Assembly (NCBI RefSeq): GCF_001189845.1
Contig: NZ_LFLZ01000051.1
Location: 1 to 64,000, forward strand
DNA: 64,000 nt
From: Bradyrhizobium tropiciagri
GTDB taxonomy: Bacteria > Pseudomonadota > Alphaproteobacteria > Rhizobiales > Xanthobacteraceae
Direction: 5' to 3'
Position 1 is the stretch's first letter; every line of letters starts with the position of its first letter. Below, piece after piece: positions 27,204 to 35,772 of this stretch. Under the pieces are notes generated by a model, which saw only the letters and a program-made list of their open reading frames with translations, searched no databases and was not told the DNA's origin. Position numbers and translations under genes: made by a program.

Positions 27204-28580
27204 TTGACCTCGACGCGAGCGCGAGGCATCCCGCTGGCTTGCGTTCTCATCTTCCGCAGGAACCCCTCCTCAGGACTTGTCCCTCTCGTGTGGAACGTCA
27301 CAGCCTTCATCTGCATCCTGATCGGTGCGTCGATTCCGCTGGGTCTGTTCGACGCCTCGCTCGCCACCGGTCTCGTCGGCGCCGCAACGTCGCTTGGGCT
27401 GCTGGCAGGCCTGATGGTGATCCGTCCCGGTGAACTGTCGTTCCTGAAGTCGGTCGCCGGGCCCGCCGTTGCAGCGGCGCTGGTGCCGATGCTCTGGATC
27501 ATTCTGCAGATGTTGCCACTGCCGTTCCTGGCGCACCCGGTGTGGAAATTCGCCGGCGAAACGCTGGGAACGCCGCTCAGCGGCAGCATCACGATCGACA
27601 CCGGCGCAAGCCTCGGCGCGCTCCTGCTCTGGCTCGCGCTCATCTCGGTCATGATATCAGCCGCGGCGATCGCGATCGATCCGCGCCGCGCCGACATGGT
27701 GGCCCGCAGCATTGCAGCGACGGCGGCTGTCGCTGCCCTGATCTTGCTGCTATACAGCGATCCGATCAAAACTTGGCTTGGTGCTGTCGACGCCGCGCGC
27801 GATGAGACCGCAAACGGCTTCCTGGTCGTCGTTCTCATCGGCGTTCCGCTCAGCCTGGCGCGCGCGCTCGATGGCGGCGGGCATGCCGATGGCCGCACGG
27901 CGGCGCAGCTGGCGCGATTGCGCTGGCTGCTTGCCGCCGGCGCGCTGTTCTGCGCCGCCAGCGCCTGCTGGTACGGGCGGCGCGGCGCCGCGATCGCAAT
28001 CGCTGCAGGCATCGCGCTCGTCGTGATGACCTTCGCCGCGCGAAAGCTTCATCTGCACCGCTGGAGCAGCGCCGGCGCTGCCGCGACGATCGCCCTGATC
28101 GCGCTGGCAACTGCGATCGCCAATCGTCATCCCGATGTGGCGCTTGCCACAGCTTTCGCCGACGCGCCGGCCGAGCTCGTGCAATCGACCCACAATCTGC
28201 TCGCCGACCTGCCCGCGCTCGGCAGCGGCGCCGGCACCACCGCAATGCTGGCGTCGACCTACATGGACTGGCAAGGCGCAACCACGCGGCCCGTGGTGGC
28301 GACCAGTGCCGCCGCCTTGATCGTGCAGTTCGGTTCCGCCATGTTCTGGACTCTACTCGCGGTTACCATCGTGGGTATCGCGGCGTTCACGGCCGGTGCA
28401 CGCAATCGCGGCCGCGACTGGTCCTATCCCGCGGCGGCAGCGGCCGTGCTGCTGACGCTGGCGCTTGCCGCCTTCACCTTGCCGGAATTGCCGGCGCTGG
28501 CCGGAGTGATCGTGTTGGGAGCCGTGATCGGAACAGGACTGGCACAACGGATCAGCCGTTCACGGTTGCAGGCGGGCTAA
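27204..28580 (+). CDS. Polytopic membrane protein of the EPS locus (O-antigen-ligase-like topology)
   Basis: Up to 458 residues from a TTG at 27204. A GTG at 27288 (MWNVTAFICILIGASIPLGL) is a plausible start that would place the first membrane segment at the N-terminus. About eleven hydrophobic segments are present, with a loop (THNLLADLPALGSGAGTTA) placed where ligase and polymerase proteins carry their large periplasmic loop. The SRGG-like motif appears only as GRRGAAIAI. It could be a divergent Wzy-like or EPS-modifying protein. It is followed 7 bases later by the phosphoesterase gene. Confidence 0.6.
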   Translation: MTSTRARGIPLACVLIFRRNPSSGLVPLVWNVTAFICILIGASIPLGLFDASLATGLVGAATSLGLLAGLMVIRPGELSFLKSVAGPAVAAALVPMLWIILQMLPLPFLAHPVWKFAGETLGTPLSGSITIDTGASLGALLLWLALISVMISAAAIAIDPRRADMVARSIAATAAVAALILLLYSDPIKTWLGAVDAARDETANGFLVVVLIGVPLSLARALDGGGHADGRTAAQLARLRWLLAAGALFCAASACWYGRRGAAIAIAAGIALVVMTFAARKLHLHRWSSAGAAATIALIALATAIANRHPDVALATAFADAPAELVQSTHNLLADLPALGSGAGTTAMLASTYMDWQGATTRPVVATSAAALIVQFGSAMFWTLLAVTIVGIAAFTAGARNRGRDWSYPAAAAAVLLTLALAAFTLPELPALAGVIVLGAVIGTGLAQRISRSRLQAG

Positions 28581-28587
28581 ACGGCAG

Positions 28588-29366
28588 ATGCGCAGCCTCC
28601 TCCGGCGTATTGTCGGCCAGACCGGCGACCTCGAACATGACGAGGGCGACGAAACCTGCATCTATGCCGTCGGGGACATCCACGGCCACGCCGACCTGCT
28701 GCACGAGATCTGCGCGCGCATCGATGCCGATATCCGTCAATTCCGGCCGCGCGGCCGATCCAGGTGTTCCTCGGCGACTACATCGATCGCGGACCGGACT
28801 CGCGCGACGTGATTGCGATGCTCGATCAGCGCCGCCGCACCCGAAGCATGGTCTGCCTGCTCGGCAATCACGAGGCCTGCCTGCTTGAGTTTCTCGTCAA
28901 TCCCGACATGCTCGCGCAGTGGCGGCAGTTCGGCGGCCTGCAAACGCTGATGTCCTATGGACTGACACCCTCGCCCAATCCCGACGCGGAGGAACGCAGC
29001 GCGCTCGCCCGACAACTGGTTCGCCAGATGCCGCCGGCCCATCTTGCCTTCCTGCGCTCGCTGCCGATCTGTTACGTGCACAGCCGCTACTTCTTCGTGC
29101 ATGCCGGCGTCAGGCCCGGCGTCGCGCTCAACCAGCAACGCAAAGAAGACATGCTCTGGATCCGCGACGACTTCCTGATGTCGGAAGATGATTTCGGCAA
29201 GGTCGTAGTCCACGGCCACACGCCGGTGCAGGAGGCCGAGCTGCTGCGCAATCGCATCAATGTCGACACCGGCGCCTATGCGACCGGCCGCCTGACCTGC
29301 GTCAAGCTGGAGGGCGCGCGGCGAACCCTGCTGATGACCGGCAACCGGGCTGCACGCCATGGCTAG
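28588..29366 (+). pseudogene. Metallophosphoesterase (PPP-type), frameshifted near 28751
   Basis: The first frame encodes CIYAVGDIHGHADLLHEICA, holding the GDxHG metal motif. The second carries the remaining motifs, FLGDYIDRGPDSRD, LLGNHE and VVHGHTP. One base is missing around 28751: GGCCGCGCGGCC should probably read with one more G, giving RPRRPIQVFLGDY across the joint. Restored, the protein has about 259 residues and all calcineurin-like metal-binding motifs (GDxH, GDxxDRG, GNHE, GHT). It may be a cytosolic protein phosphatase counteracting the tyrosine kinase or a nucleotide-type phosphatase; the target is unknown. The stop overlaps the start of the next gene. Confidence 0.78.
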
Positions 29367-29955
29367 CACGATGGCTGACGCGATCCGGCGATACGCGCGG
29401 CAGCTGTCGCCGGCGTTCGCGCCGGCCGCGGCCGCGATCGGTGCCGCGACGCTGGCGTTGTCGGCCTGGTGGCTCGCGGCCGATGCATTGCGCGGCAAGC
29501 CTGCGCTGGCAGCCGGCCTCGGCGTGGTCAGAAGCGAGCTGTGGCTGCGTGACGGCTGGAGCGAATTGCAGACCTCGCCCGAGACGGCCGAAGCCGCCTT
29601 CACGCGCGCGCTCCGGCTCTCGCCGATGGACGCCGGCGCCTGGTTCGGCCTCGCCTCGGCGACCGGGCGGTTCGACTGGCTGAACCCGACCGCATCGAAG
29701 GCGCTGAAGATGTCGTACTACACCGGCTTCAACCGCAGCGACCTGATCGCACCGCGCCTGATCCTGCTGGCGCAGGTCGATACCACGCGCGATGTGGAGC
29801 TGGTCGATCTGCTGCAGCGGCAGATCCGCCTGATCCTCACCCGCGCGCCCGAGCTGAAGGGCGCGATCGGCCAGGCCTATCGTGTGGCGACCGACTCCAA
29901 CCGGCGCATCATCGAGGCGGAATTCAAGGACGCCAACCAGAGCCTTCCGGAGTAA
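29359..29955 (+). CDS. Membrane-anchored TPR-like protein, paralogue of the 19566-20417 product
   Basis: The protein has 198 residues. A membrane segment at ~20-45 (AAAAIGAATLALSAWWLA) is followed by a helical-repeat region (AAFTRALRLSPMDAGAWFGLA). The stretch KALKMSYYTGFNRSD aligns with LLRMSYRLGPNEGW of the protein encoded in the autokinase operon. The start overlaps the phosphoesterase stop by 8 bases. No catalytic motif is seen. A structural or scaffold role in EPS export is inferred. Confidence 0.62.
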   Translation: MASTMADAIRRYARQLSPAFAPAAAAIGAATLALSAWWLAADALRGKPALAAGLGVVRSELWLRDGWSELQTSPETAEAAFTRALRLSPMDAGAWFGLASATGRFDWLNPTASKALKMSYYTGFNRSDLIAPRLILLAQVDTTRDVELVDLLQRQIRLILTRAPELKGAIGQAYRVATDSNRRIIEAEFKDANQSLPE

Positions 29956-30009
29956 GGCGCGCCGGCACGGGGCGACCGTCGGATGCCAAGCCGTCACGAC
30001 GTCCGGCCG

Positions 30010-31452
30010 TCAGACACCCTTGTGCCGCAGCACCGCGCCGACCGTGCGCAGCAGGATGCGCAGGTCGAGGACAAAGCTCCAGCTCTTGATGTAGATCAGG
30101 TCGTGCGCGACGCGCAGCTGCATGTCCTCGATCGCGGGCGTCGCGCCGCGCAATCCCTGCACCTGCGCGAGACCGGTGATGCCCGGCTTGACGTGCTGAC
30201 GCTGCGCGTAGCTCGCGATCAGCTTCGAATATTTGTCGTCATGGGCCAGCGCGTGCGGCCGCGGCCCGACCAGCGACATGTCGCCGCGCAGCACGTTCAC
30301 CAGCTGCGGCAGCTCGTCGATGCTGCGGCGGCGCAGCGTCGCGCCGATCCCGGTGAGCCGTGAATCGTTCGGACGCGCCTGCACGATGACGTCGCCATCC
30401 TCGAGCACATGCATCGAGCGGAATTTGAGGATGGTGAATTGCTTGCCATCGAACCCGTTGCGGCGCTGCCGGAACAGGACTGGGCCCCTGGAATCGAGCT
30501 TGATCGCAATCGCCGTGCCGAGCAGAAGCGGCGCGAACAGCACCAGCAGGCCGCTCGACGCCACGATGTCGAACAGCCGCTTGCCCGCACGCTCAACCGA
30601 GGTGAGCGGTGAGCGCTGCATTTCCAGCGTCGGTATCGGGCCGCTCGCCACCATCCGCAGCGCGAGGAATCGCTCCGCCGTCCGATCCGGCAGCAGCCGC
30701 ACCGGCAGCGGCGACGCCCGCAACTGATCGCAGACGAACTGAATGCGCGGCTCCTGCTGCCAGGGCATGGCCAGGATGATCTCATCGGCGCCGCACTCCC
30801 GTGCCGCACGAATGGCCGACGCGACGGCCGCGCGATCGCCTTCGTCGTCGGACTGGCCGGACAGCTGGATCCGCCGCACCTCGCTGAGGCCGAAATCGCG
30901 CAGCAGGCTCGATTGCCGCACCCGGGACAATTCGTCCGCCATCCCGACCACGACCGCGCGGCGGGTCGCCAGCATGCCGCGATCGATCGCGCGTTGCAGC
31001 GGCGCCTGCAGCAGCATCCGCCCGGCCACCAGCCCGAGGCCACCGATCATGCCAAATGAGATCACCGATCCGCGCGAGACGCCGGAGCCGACCTTCAGGA
31101 GGAAGATAATCAGGGTCATCAGCAGGACGACCAGCAGCCATCCGCCGAGCAGGCTGCTCCAGCGTCGGTCGAGGCCGGCCAGCACCTGCGCATTGTAGAG
31201 CCCCTGCGACTTCGCCACGAACATGTGAAGGATGGCGGCGAGGACCCCGATCCCTAGAAAACCCTCGAAGCTGTTGCTATAAACCGTGTGGTAGTAGAAC
31301 AGATGATAGGCCGCGCCGCCGATGATGCTGGAGAGCACGACTATGATCATCTCGAAGGCGATGGCAAACACTTCGAGAGAGGCAAACGCGAACGAGAAGG
31401 CGCCGAAGTTAACCGGCACCTTCGCTAATCGAGCGTCCGAAAGGTCGGTCAT
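30010..31452 (-). CDS. Undecaprenyl-phosphate sugar-1-phosphate transferase (initiating; WcaJ/ExoY family)
   Basis: The protein has 480 residues. Four to five N-terminal membrane segments (to ~130) are followed by a CoA-binding-like cytosolic domain (~150-270). The C-terminal bacterial sugar-transferase domain begins KRLFDIVASSGLLVLF and holds GPVLFRQRRNGFDGKQF and the MSLVGPRPHA signature. It loads the first sugar phosphate on undecaprenyl phosphate and so commits material to EPS synthesis. It is monocistronic, with a TGTTAA pair within 25 bases of its ATG. Confidence 0.9.
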   Translation of the reverse strand: MTDLSDARLAKVPVNFGAFSFAFASLEVFAIAFEMIIVVLSSIIGGAAYHLFYYHTVYSNSFEGFLGIGVLAAILHMFVAKSQGLYNAQVLAGLDRRWSSLLGGWLLVVLLMTLIIFLLKVGSGVSRGSVISFGMIGGLGLVAGRMLLQAPLQRAIDRGMLATRRAVVVGMADELSRVRQSSLLRDFGLSEVRRIQLSGQSDDEGDRAAVASAIRAARECGADEIILAMPWQQEPRIQFVCDQLRASPLPVRLLPDRTAERFLALRMVASGPIPTLEMQRSPLTSVERAGKRLFDIVASSGLLVLFAPLLLGTAIAIKLDSRGPVLFRQRRNGFDGKQFTILKFRSMHVLEDGDVIVQARPNDSRLTGIGATLRRRSIDELPQLVNVLRGDMSLVGPRPHALAHDDKYSKLIASYAQRQHVKPGITGLAQVQGLRGATPAIEDMQLRVAHDLIYIKSWSFVLDLRILLRTVGAVLRHKGV

Positions 31453-31458
31453 CGGGAA

Positions 31459-31476
31459 TTAACATTCGTGTTAACA
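31459..31476 (-). promoter_or_regulatory. TGTTAA-N6-TGTTAA paired site at the sugar-transferase start
   Basis: On the minus strand the two TGTTAA words with a 6-bp spacer lie 7-24 bases upstream of ATG 31452. At this position a bound protein would overlap the promoter or leader, which fits repression; this is inference. Confidence 0.5.
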
Positions 31477-31547
31477 ATTCTTATGTTTCATATCAGGCAG
31501 GTCGTGAGCTCGCAAGACCTGCCGGCAACATCAGGCAGAGAGCATCC

Positions 31548-31853
31548 ATGAGTTCATCGGCTGGCGAAACCGAGGCCGCCATGGTGGCCCTCCTCCACTT
31601 GATCCGCCTGATGGGCGCCGAGCTCGTCGCAGGCCAGCACCGCGACGACGTCGAGGTACTGGTCAAGGCGGTCGAAACAAAGCTGCGATCGGCCCGTTTT
31701 CCGGCCGAAATGCCGAATCAGGACATCGTCAAAGGTCTGGATCTTGCCGAGGCGAGGCTGCGCCCAATCCTCGAGGAGCTGCGCGCACGGTCAGAGAAGG
31801 CGCATCTGAGCGACCAGCTGCTGCTGGCGCCCAGGCCTTCACGTATCCATTAA
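31548..31853 (+). CDS. Small hypothetical protein
   Basis: The protein has 101 residues and is all-helical in appearance (AAMVALLHLIRLMGAELVAG and LDLAEARLRPILEELRARSE), without signal or membrane segments. It is divergent from the sugar transferase, sharing its upstream region. Codon use is like the neighbours. No family was recognised. Confidence 0.5.
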   Translation: MSSSAGETEAAMVALLHLIRLMGAELVAGQHRDDVEVLVKAVETKLRSARFPAEMPNQDIVKGLDLAEARLRPILEELRARSEKAHLSDQLLLAPRPSRIH

Positions 31854-31867
31854 CGGATCAGCTTTCG

Positions 31868-32242
31868 TCAGCTCTGGACTTCACCACGGCGGGGTAAACC
31901 GTTCCCGCCACCGGACCTGAGCGCAAGCTTCTCCTCGATCTTCATTTTCTCGAGCAGCAGATCGGTCACGATCCGGCGCAGCCGTTCATTTTCCAGCCGC
32001 AATTCGTCAATACGGTTATGGACGTGGGGGATACCATCTCGATCATCGGTGCGAGCGGCGATTTCGGTCACAGTACCATTCGGCTGGTGGCCGCGTGCGG
32101 CCTCCTGCTTGCGCCAGCGGTGAAATGTCATCACGCTAACGCCCAGCACCTTGCACGCTTGGGCTTGTGACTGCCCCCGCGCCATGAGTTCCTCGGCCTG
32201 CTTGACCTTGGAACTGATTTCGTCAGTTGAATGACGCCTCAT
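31868..32242 (-). CDS. Solitary transposase-OrfA-like helix-turn-helix protein
   Basis: The protein has 124 residues. The N-terminal HTH (KVKQAEELMARGQSQAQACK followed by LGVSVMTFHRWRKQ) matches OrfA of IS3-like elements. A C-terminal leucine-heptad coiled coil (IDELRLENERLRRIVTDLLL) follows. No orfB frame follows, and I found no terminal inverted repeats. It may be an IS remnant or a domesticated regulator of the SyrB kind found in rhizobia; the latter is speculative. Confidence 0.6.
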   Translation of the reverse strand: MRRHSTDEISSKVKQAEELMARGQSQAQACKVLGVSVMTFHRWRKQEAARGHQPNGTVTEIAARTDDRDGIPHVHNRIDELRLENERLRRIVTDLLLEKMKIEEKLALRSGGGNGLPRRGEVQS

Positions 32243-32909
32243 TGGTCATCTCATTGCCCCCTAGATTAGCAATCATCGCATGGCCTATAAGCTATGTAAA
32301 TGCAACAGGAAATTCAAATTGAGGATTTCCCGGGGGTCTTTCGGGAGCCTCGAACTTGCCGTCGGTAATGCTGCATTTTGCGAAGAAATGCCGAAGCTGC
32401 AAGGTATTTACCGAAATATATGAGCAATATTCCCGCGCCGGACCGACCTCACAGGAAAAGTTATACGACTTTCTGTGTATGAGAATTTGATCTGGATAAC
32501 TGGCGCACCGTTTGCATTCCCGAATGAGAAGCAAATGAGAACATCCAATCGGTCCGTCGACAGATTGTGAGTGCACCATGCCTCTCCGCGATAGTTACGC
32601 CACCGGCCAAGCGAGAGTTTCACAAAATTCTAACAAATTAATCCCGCGACCTTCGCGTCCGGCAGCTTGCGGGCGCGCTCGCGCAGCGGTAGTTACTAAG
32701 ACGTTAGGCGTCATGAGAGTTTCAACATATTTGAGGATTATTTTCACGAGGCCTAACACTCATAGCTCGATCCACAAATTATCAATTAAGCGCTTTCCCA
32801 CCCCAGGCCATCAGGCGGAACCACGACCGCCGGATGATCTGCGAACTATTCTGTGCTGACGCTTGTCAGGGCCAGCCTCTGATCAACACTTTTTACGAGG
32901 ATCGACACT
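32243..32909. other. Gene-poor stretch with degenerate TGTTAR sites
   Basis: No convincing coding frame is seen in about 670 bases. It is less GC-rich than the surrounding genes and has CTAACAAATTAA at 32630-32641 and CGTTAG near 32702. It contains the promoters of the small genes on each side. Confidence 0.5.
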
Positions 32910-33098
32910 ATGGCGCGTCTCAAGGTCTTCGAAGGGAAGCAATCCGCGTCAAGCGAGGCGACCGACGCCCTGGAACGGCTCGTCGCGGAGAATTCCGAGC
33001 TCCGGCATACCGCCGTCGAACTGGTCCTGCAGACTTGGATCCTGCGCGAGCGCCTGTCGGATGTGGTGGCGCACAAGCCGGTGCGGCAAGAGCACTGA
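32910..33098 (+). CDS. Small helical protein (paralogue of the 33285-33494 product)
   Basis: The protein has 62 residues, preceded by a GAGG site. It has a single leucine-rich amphipathic helix, LERLVAENSELRHTAVELVL then QTWILRERL. The pattern N-x2-LR-x2-V-x-L-x-L-x3-x-LRE recurs in the small protein at 33285-33494. No domain is known to me. Confidence 0.5.
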   Translation: MARLKVFEGKQSASSEATDALERLVAENSELRHTAVELVLQTWILRERLSDVVAHKPVRQEH

Positions 33099-33284
33099 CC
33101 CAGACACGAACCTCAACGCATACGTGTCGCGGAAGCCGACAGGCGGCCCGCAGCGCAATCGGCCGCCGATCCATACCTCAATCTTAAATTGAGCTATCCG
33201 CGAGCACGGGCAAGCCACCACCCTCGCCGGGCCGGCGCGGAAGTAGTGGCGACAATTGCGCGGTGAGAAATTCGCGGACGAACG

Positions 33285-33494
33285 TCAGCGATGAACCCGG
33301 CGCAACGCAGCGCGCGGGGTGGCCTGCTCACGCGATACACCAAACGAGCGCGACGCAACCGGGCGCTCATGAATTTCACGCAGCTCCGCGATATCCAACA
33401 TCAGCGCAACGACCTCGTTGCGCAGCGATTGGTTGGTCGCGAGCAACGCCTCTTCGATCGGCTGATGCAAATGTTGGATCTTGTGCTGCTTCAT
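33285..33494 (-). CDS. Small helical protein (paralogue of the 32910-33098 product)
   Basis: The protein has 69 residues with AGGG nine bases before ATG 33494. The core helix IEEALLATNQSLRNEVVALM then LDIAELREIH parallels the neighbour's helix, while the basic C-terminal tail differs. The two genes converge. The function is unknown. Confidence 0.45.
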   Translation of the reverse strand: MKQHKIQHLHQPIEEALLATNQSLRNEVVALMLDIAELREIHERPVASRSFGVSREQATPRAALRRVHR

Positions 33495-34218
33495 GGCGCG
33501 CCCTCGCTCTGCGGTTAAGGGTATGAGCGATGTGATTGAAGTTTCGATGACAGAGTTAGATGGCGCACATGGAAAGCGGTTAATGGGGCAGGTTTGCGAC
33601 CAACGTTACGCTGACAGAAATTTTTCCAATTTGGTTCCACAACCTGATCGCGAAAGGTTTAATCGATGGCCGTATTGTGTCGCTGCGATGGGATGTCGAC
33701 GGCAGCGATGCGACACGCGGCCAAACAGCGCAGCTGGCGCCGACCGCGGGGCGTGACCAACAGCATGAAATCATTTGACGATCATTGATCGCAGCAATCG
33801 CGGGTGAAACCGGCGGAACATCTGCGGGCTATCACAATGTCGCCGCGTCAAAGGCCTGTGGCTTCAAGCGATGTTCCAGCCTCGAACCAGATATTCCACC
33901 AACGACGACATGCACACACTAAATCTGCTGCTCTCAATCAATCAGATTCGCGCTGCGCATAACAGGTTGAACCGAGCGGCATAGATGCAGCGACTGACGC
34001 CGCGATCTGCGCCGACCGCAAAATGTTTCGAACCGTTACTAGCATCGAGGCGCCGCGGGGACATCGGCGCTCTGATCGGTTCTGACGATGAGATGGAAAG
34101 ATTCAACGATACACGCTCGATCGTGCAGGAGATTCGCCTCGACCTCGGCCGAATGCGACAATGCTATTCTAATTCAATGGACGACGCCGGTGCGTTTCGG
34201 CTTCAATAGAAGGAGCAA
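33495..34218. other. Gene-poor stretch
   Basis: Only short frames without ribosome sites occur in ~720 bases; for instance, a 74-codon frame from 33985 lacks a Shine-Dalgarno sequence. No repeats or RNA genes were recognised. Confidence 0.5.
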
Positions 34219-34305
34219 ATGGCCTCGCGTTTCTCTCGCATGCGCTCGGCGCGATCATCGCAGCGAACCGCCGGTCGTGCCATCAATCGCCATAAGCATC
34301 GCTAA
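34219..34305 (+). CDS. Possible 28-residue Arg/Ser-rich peptide
   Basis: A near-perfect AAGGAG lies six bases before ATG 34219. The short frame, starting MASRFSRMRSARSSQ, ends at TAA 34305. It is strongly basic (about one third Arg/His/Lys). The ribosome site is the main support; it may be a leader or a small independent protein. Confidence 0.35.
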   Translation: MASRFSRMRSARSSQRTAGRAINRHKHR

Positions 34306-34331
34306 TTGGCAACGCGCGTCGTGATCCCGCG

Positions 34332-34586
34332 CTATTTCGATTTGGGAGACGTGTCGTCGTCCATTTTGCCACCATTGGCGACGCACTTGTTGAAATAGTC
34401 GCGCTGATCCTTCGCGCCGCCCCTCGCGCTGCCGGAGGCGGGATTGCCGGGCTGTCGCGGCGGAAATGCCCGCGCGACCAGAGCATCGCAGGCACGTGCG
34501 ACCTGGACGTCGATCGCATATGCCGGAGCGACCGCGCCTGACGCGATCACGGCTGAAGCAACGGCAAAACCACTGATAACTCTCAT
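34332..34586 (-). CDS. Small secreted protein
   Basis: From ATG 34586 (GGAG eight bases upstream) the product has 84 residues. A signal peptide (VISGFAVASAVIASGAVAPAYA) precedes a mature part with two cysteines (ACDALV, KCVANGG) and a charged tail. It is probably periplasmic. No family was recognised. It ends about 60 bases after the epimerase start-side neighbour's stop, in the same direction. Confidence 0.55.
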   Translation of the reverse strand: MRVISGFAVASAVIASGAVAPAYAIDVQVARACDALVARAFPPRQPGNPASGSARGGAKDQRDYFNKCVANGGKMDDDTSPKSK

Positions 34587-34646
34587 CGCCACACTCCGTT
34601 CCACGCCGCGCAAATTTTTCTCGAGCCCGGATCTACGAGGAGCGCA

Positions 34647-35675
34647 TTATTTCCGATCGACGTCGTGATAAGCCTGATACCAGTCGACAAATCTGGCAAT
34701 GCCATCCTCGATCCGCGTCTGCGGCTGGAATCCGATGTCGCGCTCCAGATCGGAGACATCGGCCGATGTCTCAAGAACATCCCCTGGTTGCATTGGCAGC
34801 AACTGCTTTTCGGCCTGGCGGCCGAAGCCCTGCTCGAGCAGCGCCACCACGTGCATCAGTTCTTCGGGCTTGCTGTTGCCGATATTGTAGACGCGCCACG
34901 GCGCCTTGCTCGACCCCGGATCGGGATGCGCTCCCGACCAGTTGACGTCGCCCTCCGGCGCGCGGCCGATCAGCCGCACCATCGCCTCGACCACGTCATC
35001 GACATAGGTGAAGTCGCGCCGCATGTTGCCGTTGTTGAACAGCTGGATCGGCTTCCCCTTGGTGATTGCGTCCGCGAACGCATAGAGCGCCATGTCGGGC
35101 CGATACCAGGTCCCGTATACGGTGAAGAACCGCAGCCCCGTCGTCGGAATGCGATAGAGGTGGCTATAGGAATGGGCGAGCAGCTCGTTGGCCTTTTTCG
35201 TCGCGGCATACAGGCTGACCGGATGATCGACATTGTCGTGGATCGAGAACGGCAGCTTGGTATTGGCGCCGTAGACCGACGATGAGGATGCAAACAGCAG
35301 ATGCTTGCACGCGGTGTGCCGGCAGCCCTCGAGGATGTTGAGGAAGCCCTCCAGGTTGGAATCCACATAGGCATGCGGGTTCTGCAGGGAGTAGCGCACG
35401 CCGGCCTGGGCCGCGAGATGCACCACGACCTCGAAGCGATAGCGCTCGAACAGCGCCTTCATCCCGGCGCGGTCGGCCAGATCGAGCTCGAGGAACGTGA
35501 AACCCCGGTGCTGCTTGAGCAGATCGAGCCGCGCGCGCTTGAGCGCAGGGTCGTAATACTGATTCAGGTTGTCGATGCCGATGACCGGCTGCCCTGCCCG
35601 CAGCAAATGCTCCGCCAGATGAAAGCCGATGAAGCCGGCGCAGCCCGTGACGAGTAGATTGCCTGCGATCACCAC
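34647..35675 (-). CDS. lpsL: UDP-glucuronate 4-epimerase (SDR family)
   Basis: The start is one of two adjacent GTG codons (35675 or 35672) behind AGGCGG, giving ~342 residues. The NAD-binding motif is LLVTGCAGFIGFHLAEHLL. The serine lies in LLFASSSSVYGAN and the catalytic Tyr-Lys in SLYAATKKANE. HSYSHLYRIPTTGLRFFTVYG and a C-terminal extension are characteristic of UDP-glucuronate/galacturonate epimerases. It supplies UDP-galacturonate for EPS or LPS. It stands apart from the main EPS operons but fits the uronate theme. Confidence 0.85.
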   Translation of the reverse strand: MVIAGNLLVTGCAGFIGFHLAEHLLRAGQPVIGIDNLNQYYDPALKRARLDLLKQHRGFTFLELDLADRAGMKALFERYRFEVVVHLAAQAGVRYSLQNPHAYVDSNLEGFLNILEGCRHTACKHLLFASSSSVYGANTKLPFSIHDNVDHPVSLYAATKKANELLAHSYSHLYRIPTTGLRFFTVYGTWYRPDMALYAFADAITKGKPIQLFNNGNMRRDFTYVDDVVEAMVRLIGRAPEGDVNWSGAHPDPGSSKAPWRVYNIGNSKPEELMHVVALLEQGFGRQAEKQLLPMQPGDVLETSADVSDLERDIGFQPQTRIEDGIARFVDWYQAYHDVDRK

Positions 35676-35772
35676 GTTCCGCCTGTGCCTTTCGCCTTGC
35701 GCCGGACCAGGCCGCACACGCCGTCAAGCGCGGGCCGCAGCTTCTGCCTTCGCGTACCGGCCGCGGGGTGCG

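Noticed and set aside
2969..31476. TGTTAA pairs of the EPS region read as CtrA boxes
   Set aside because: The TTAA half sites are separated by 8 bp, not the 7 bp of CtrA, and TTAG often replaces TTAA. They were kept as a separate unknown motif.
31868..32242. A complete insertion sequence
   Set aside because: Only an OrfA-like frame is present. I found no orfB, terminal inverted repeats or target duplication.
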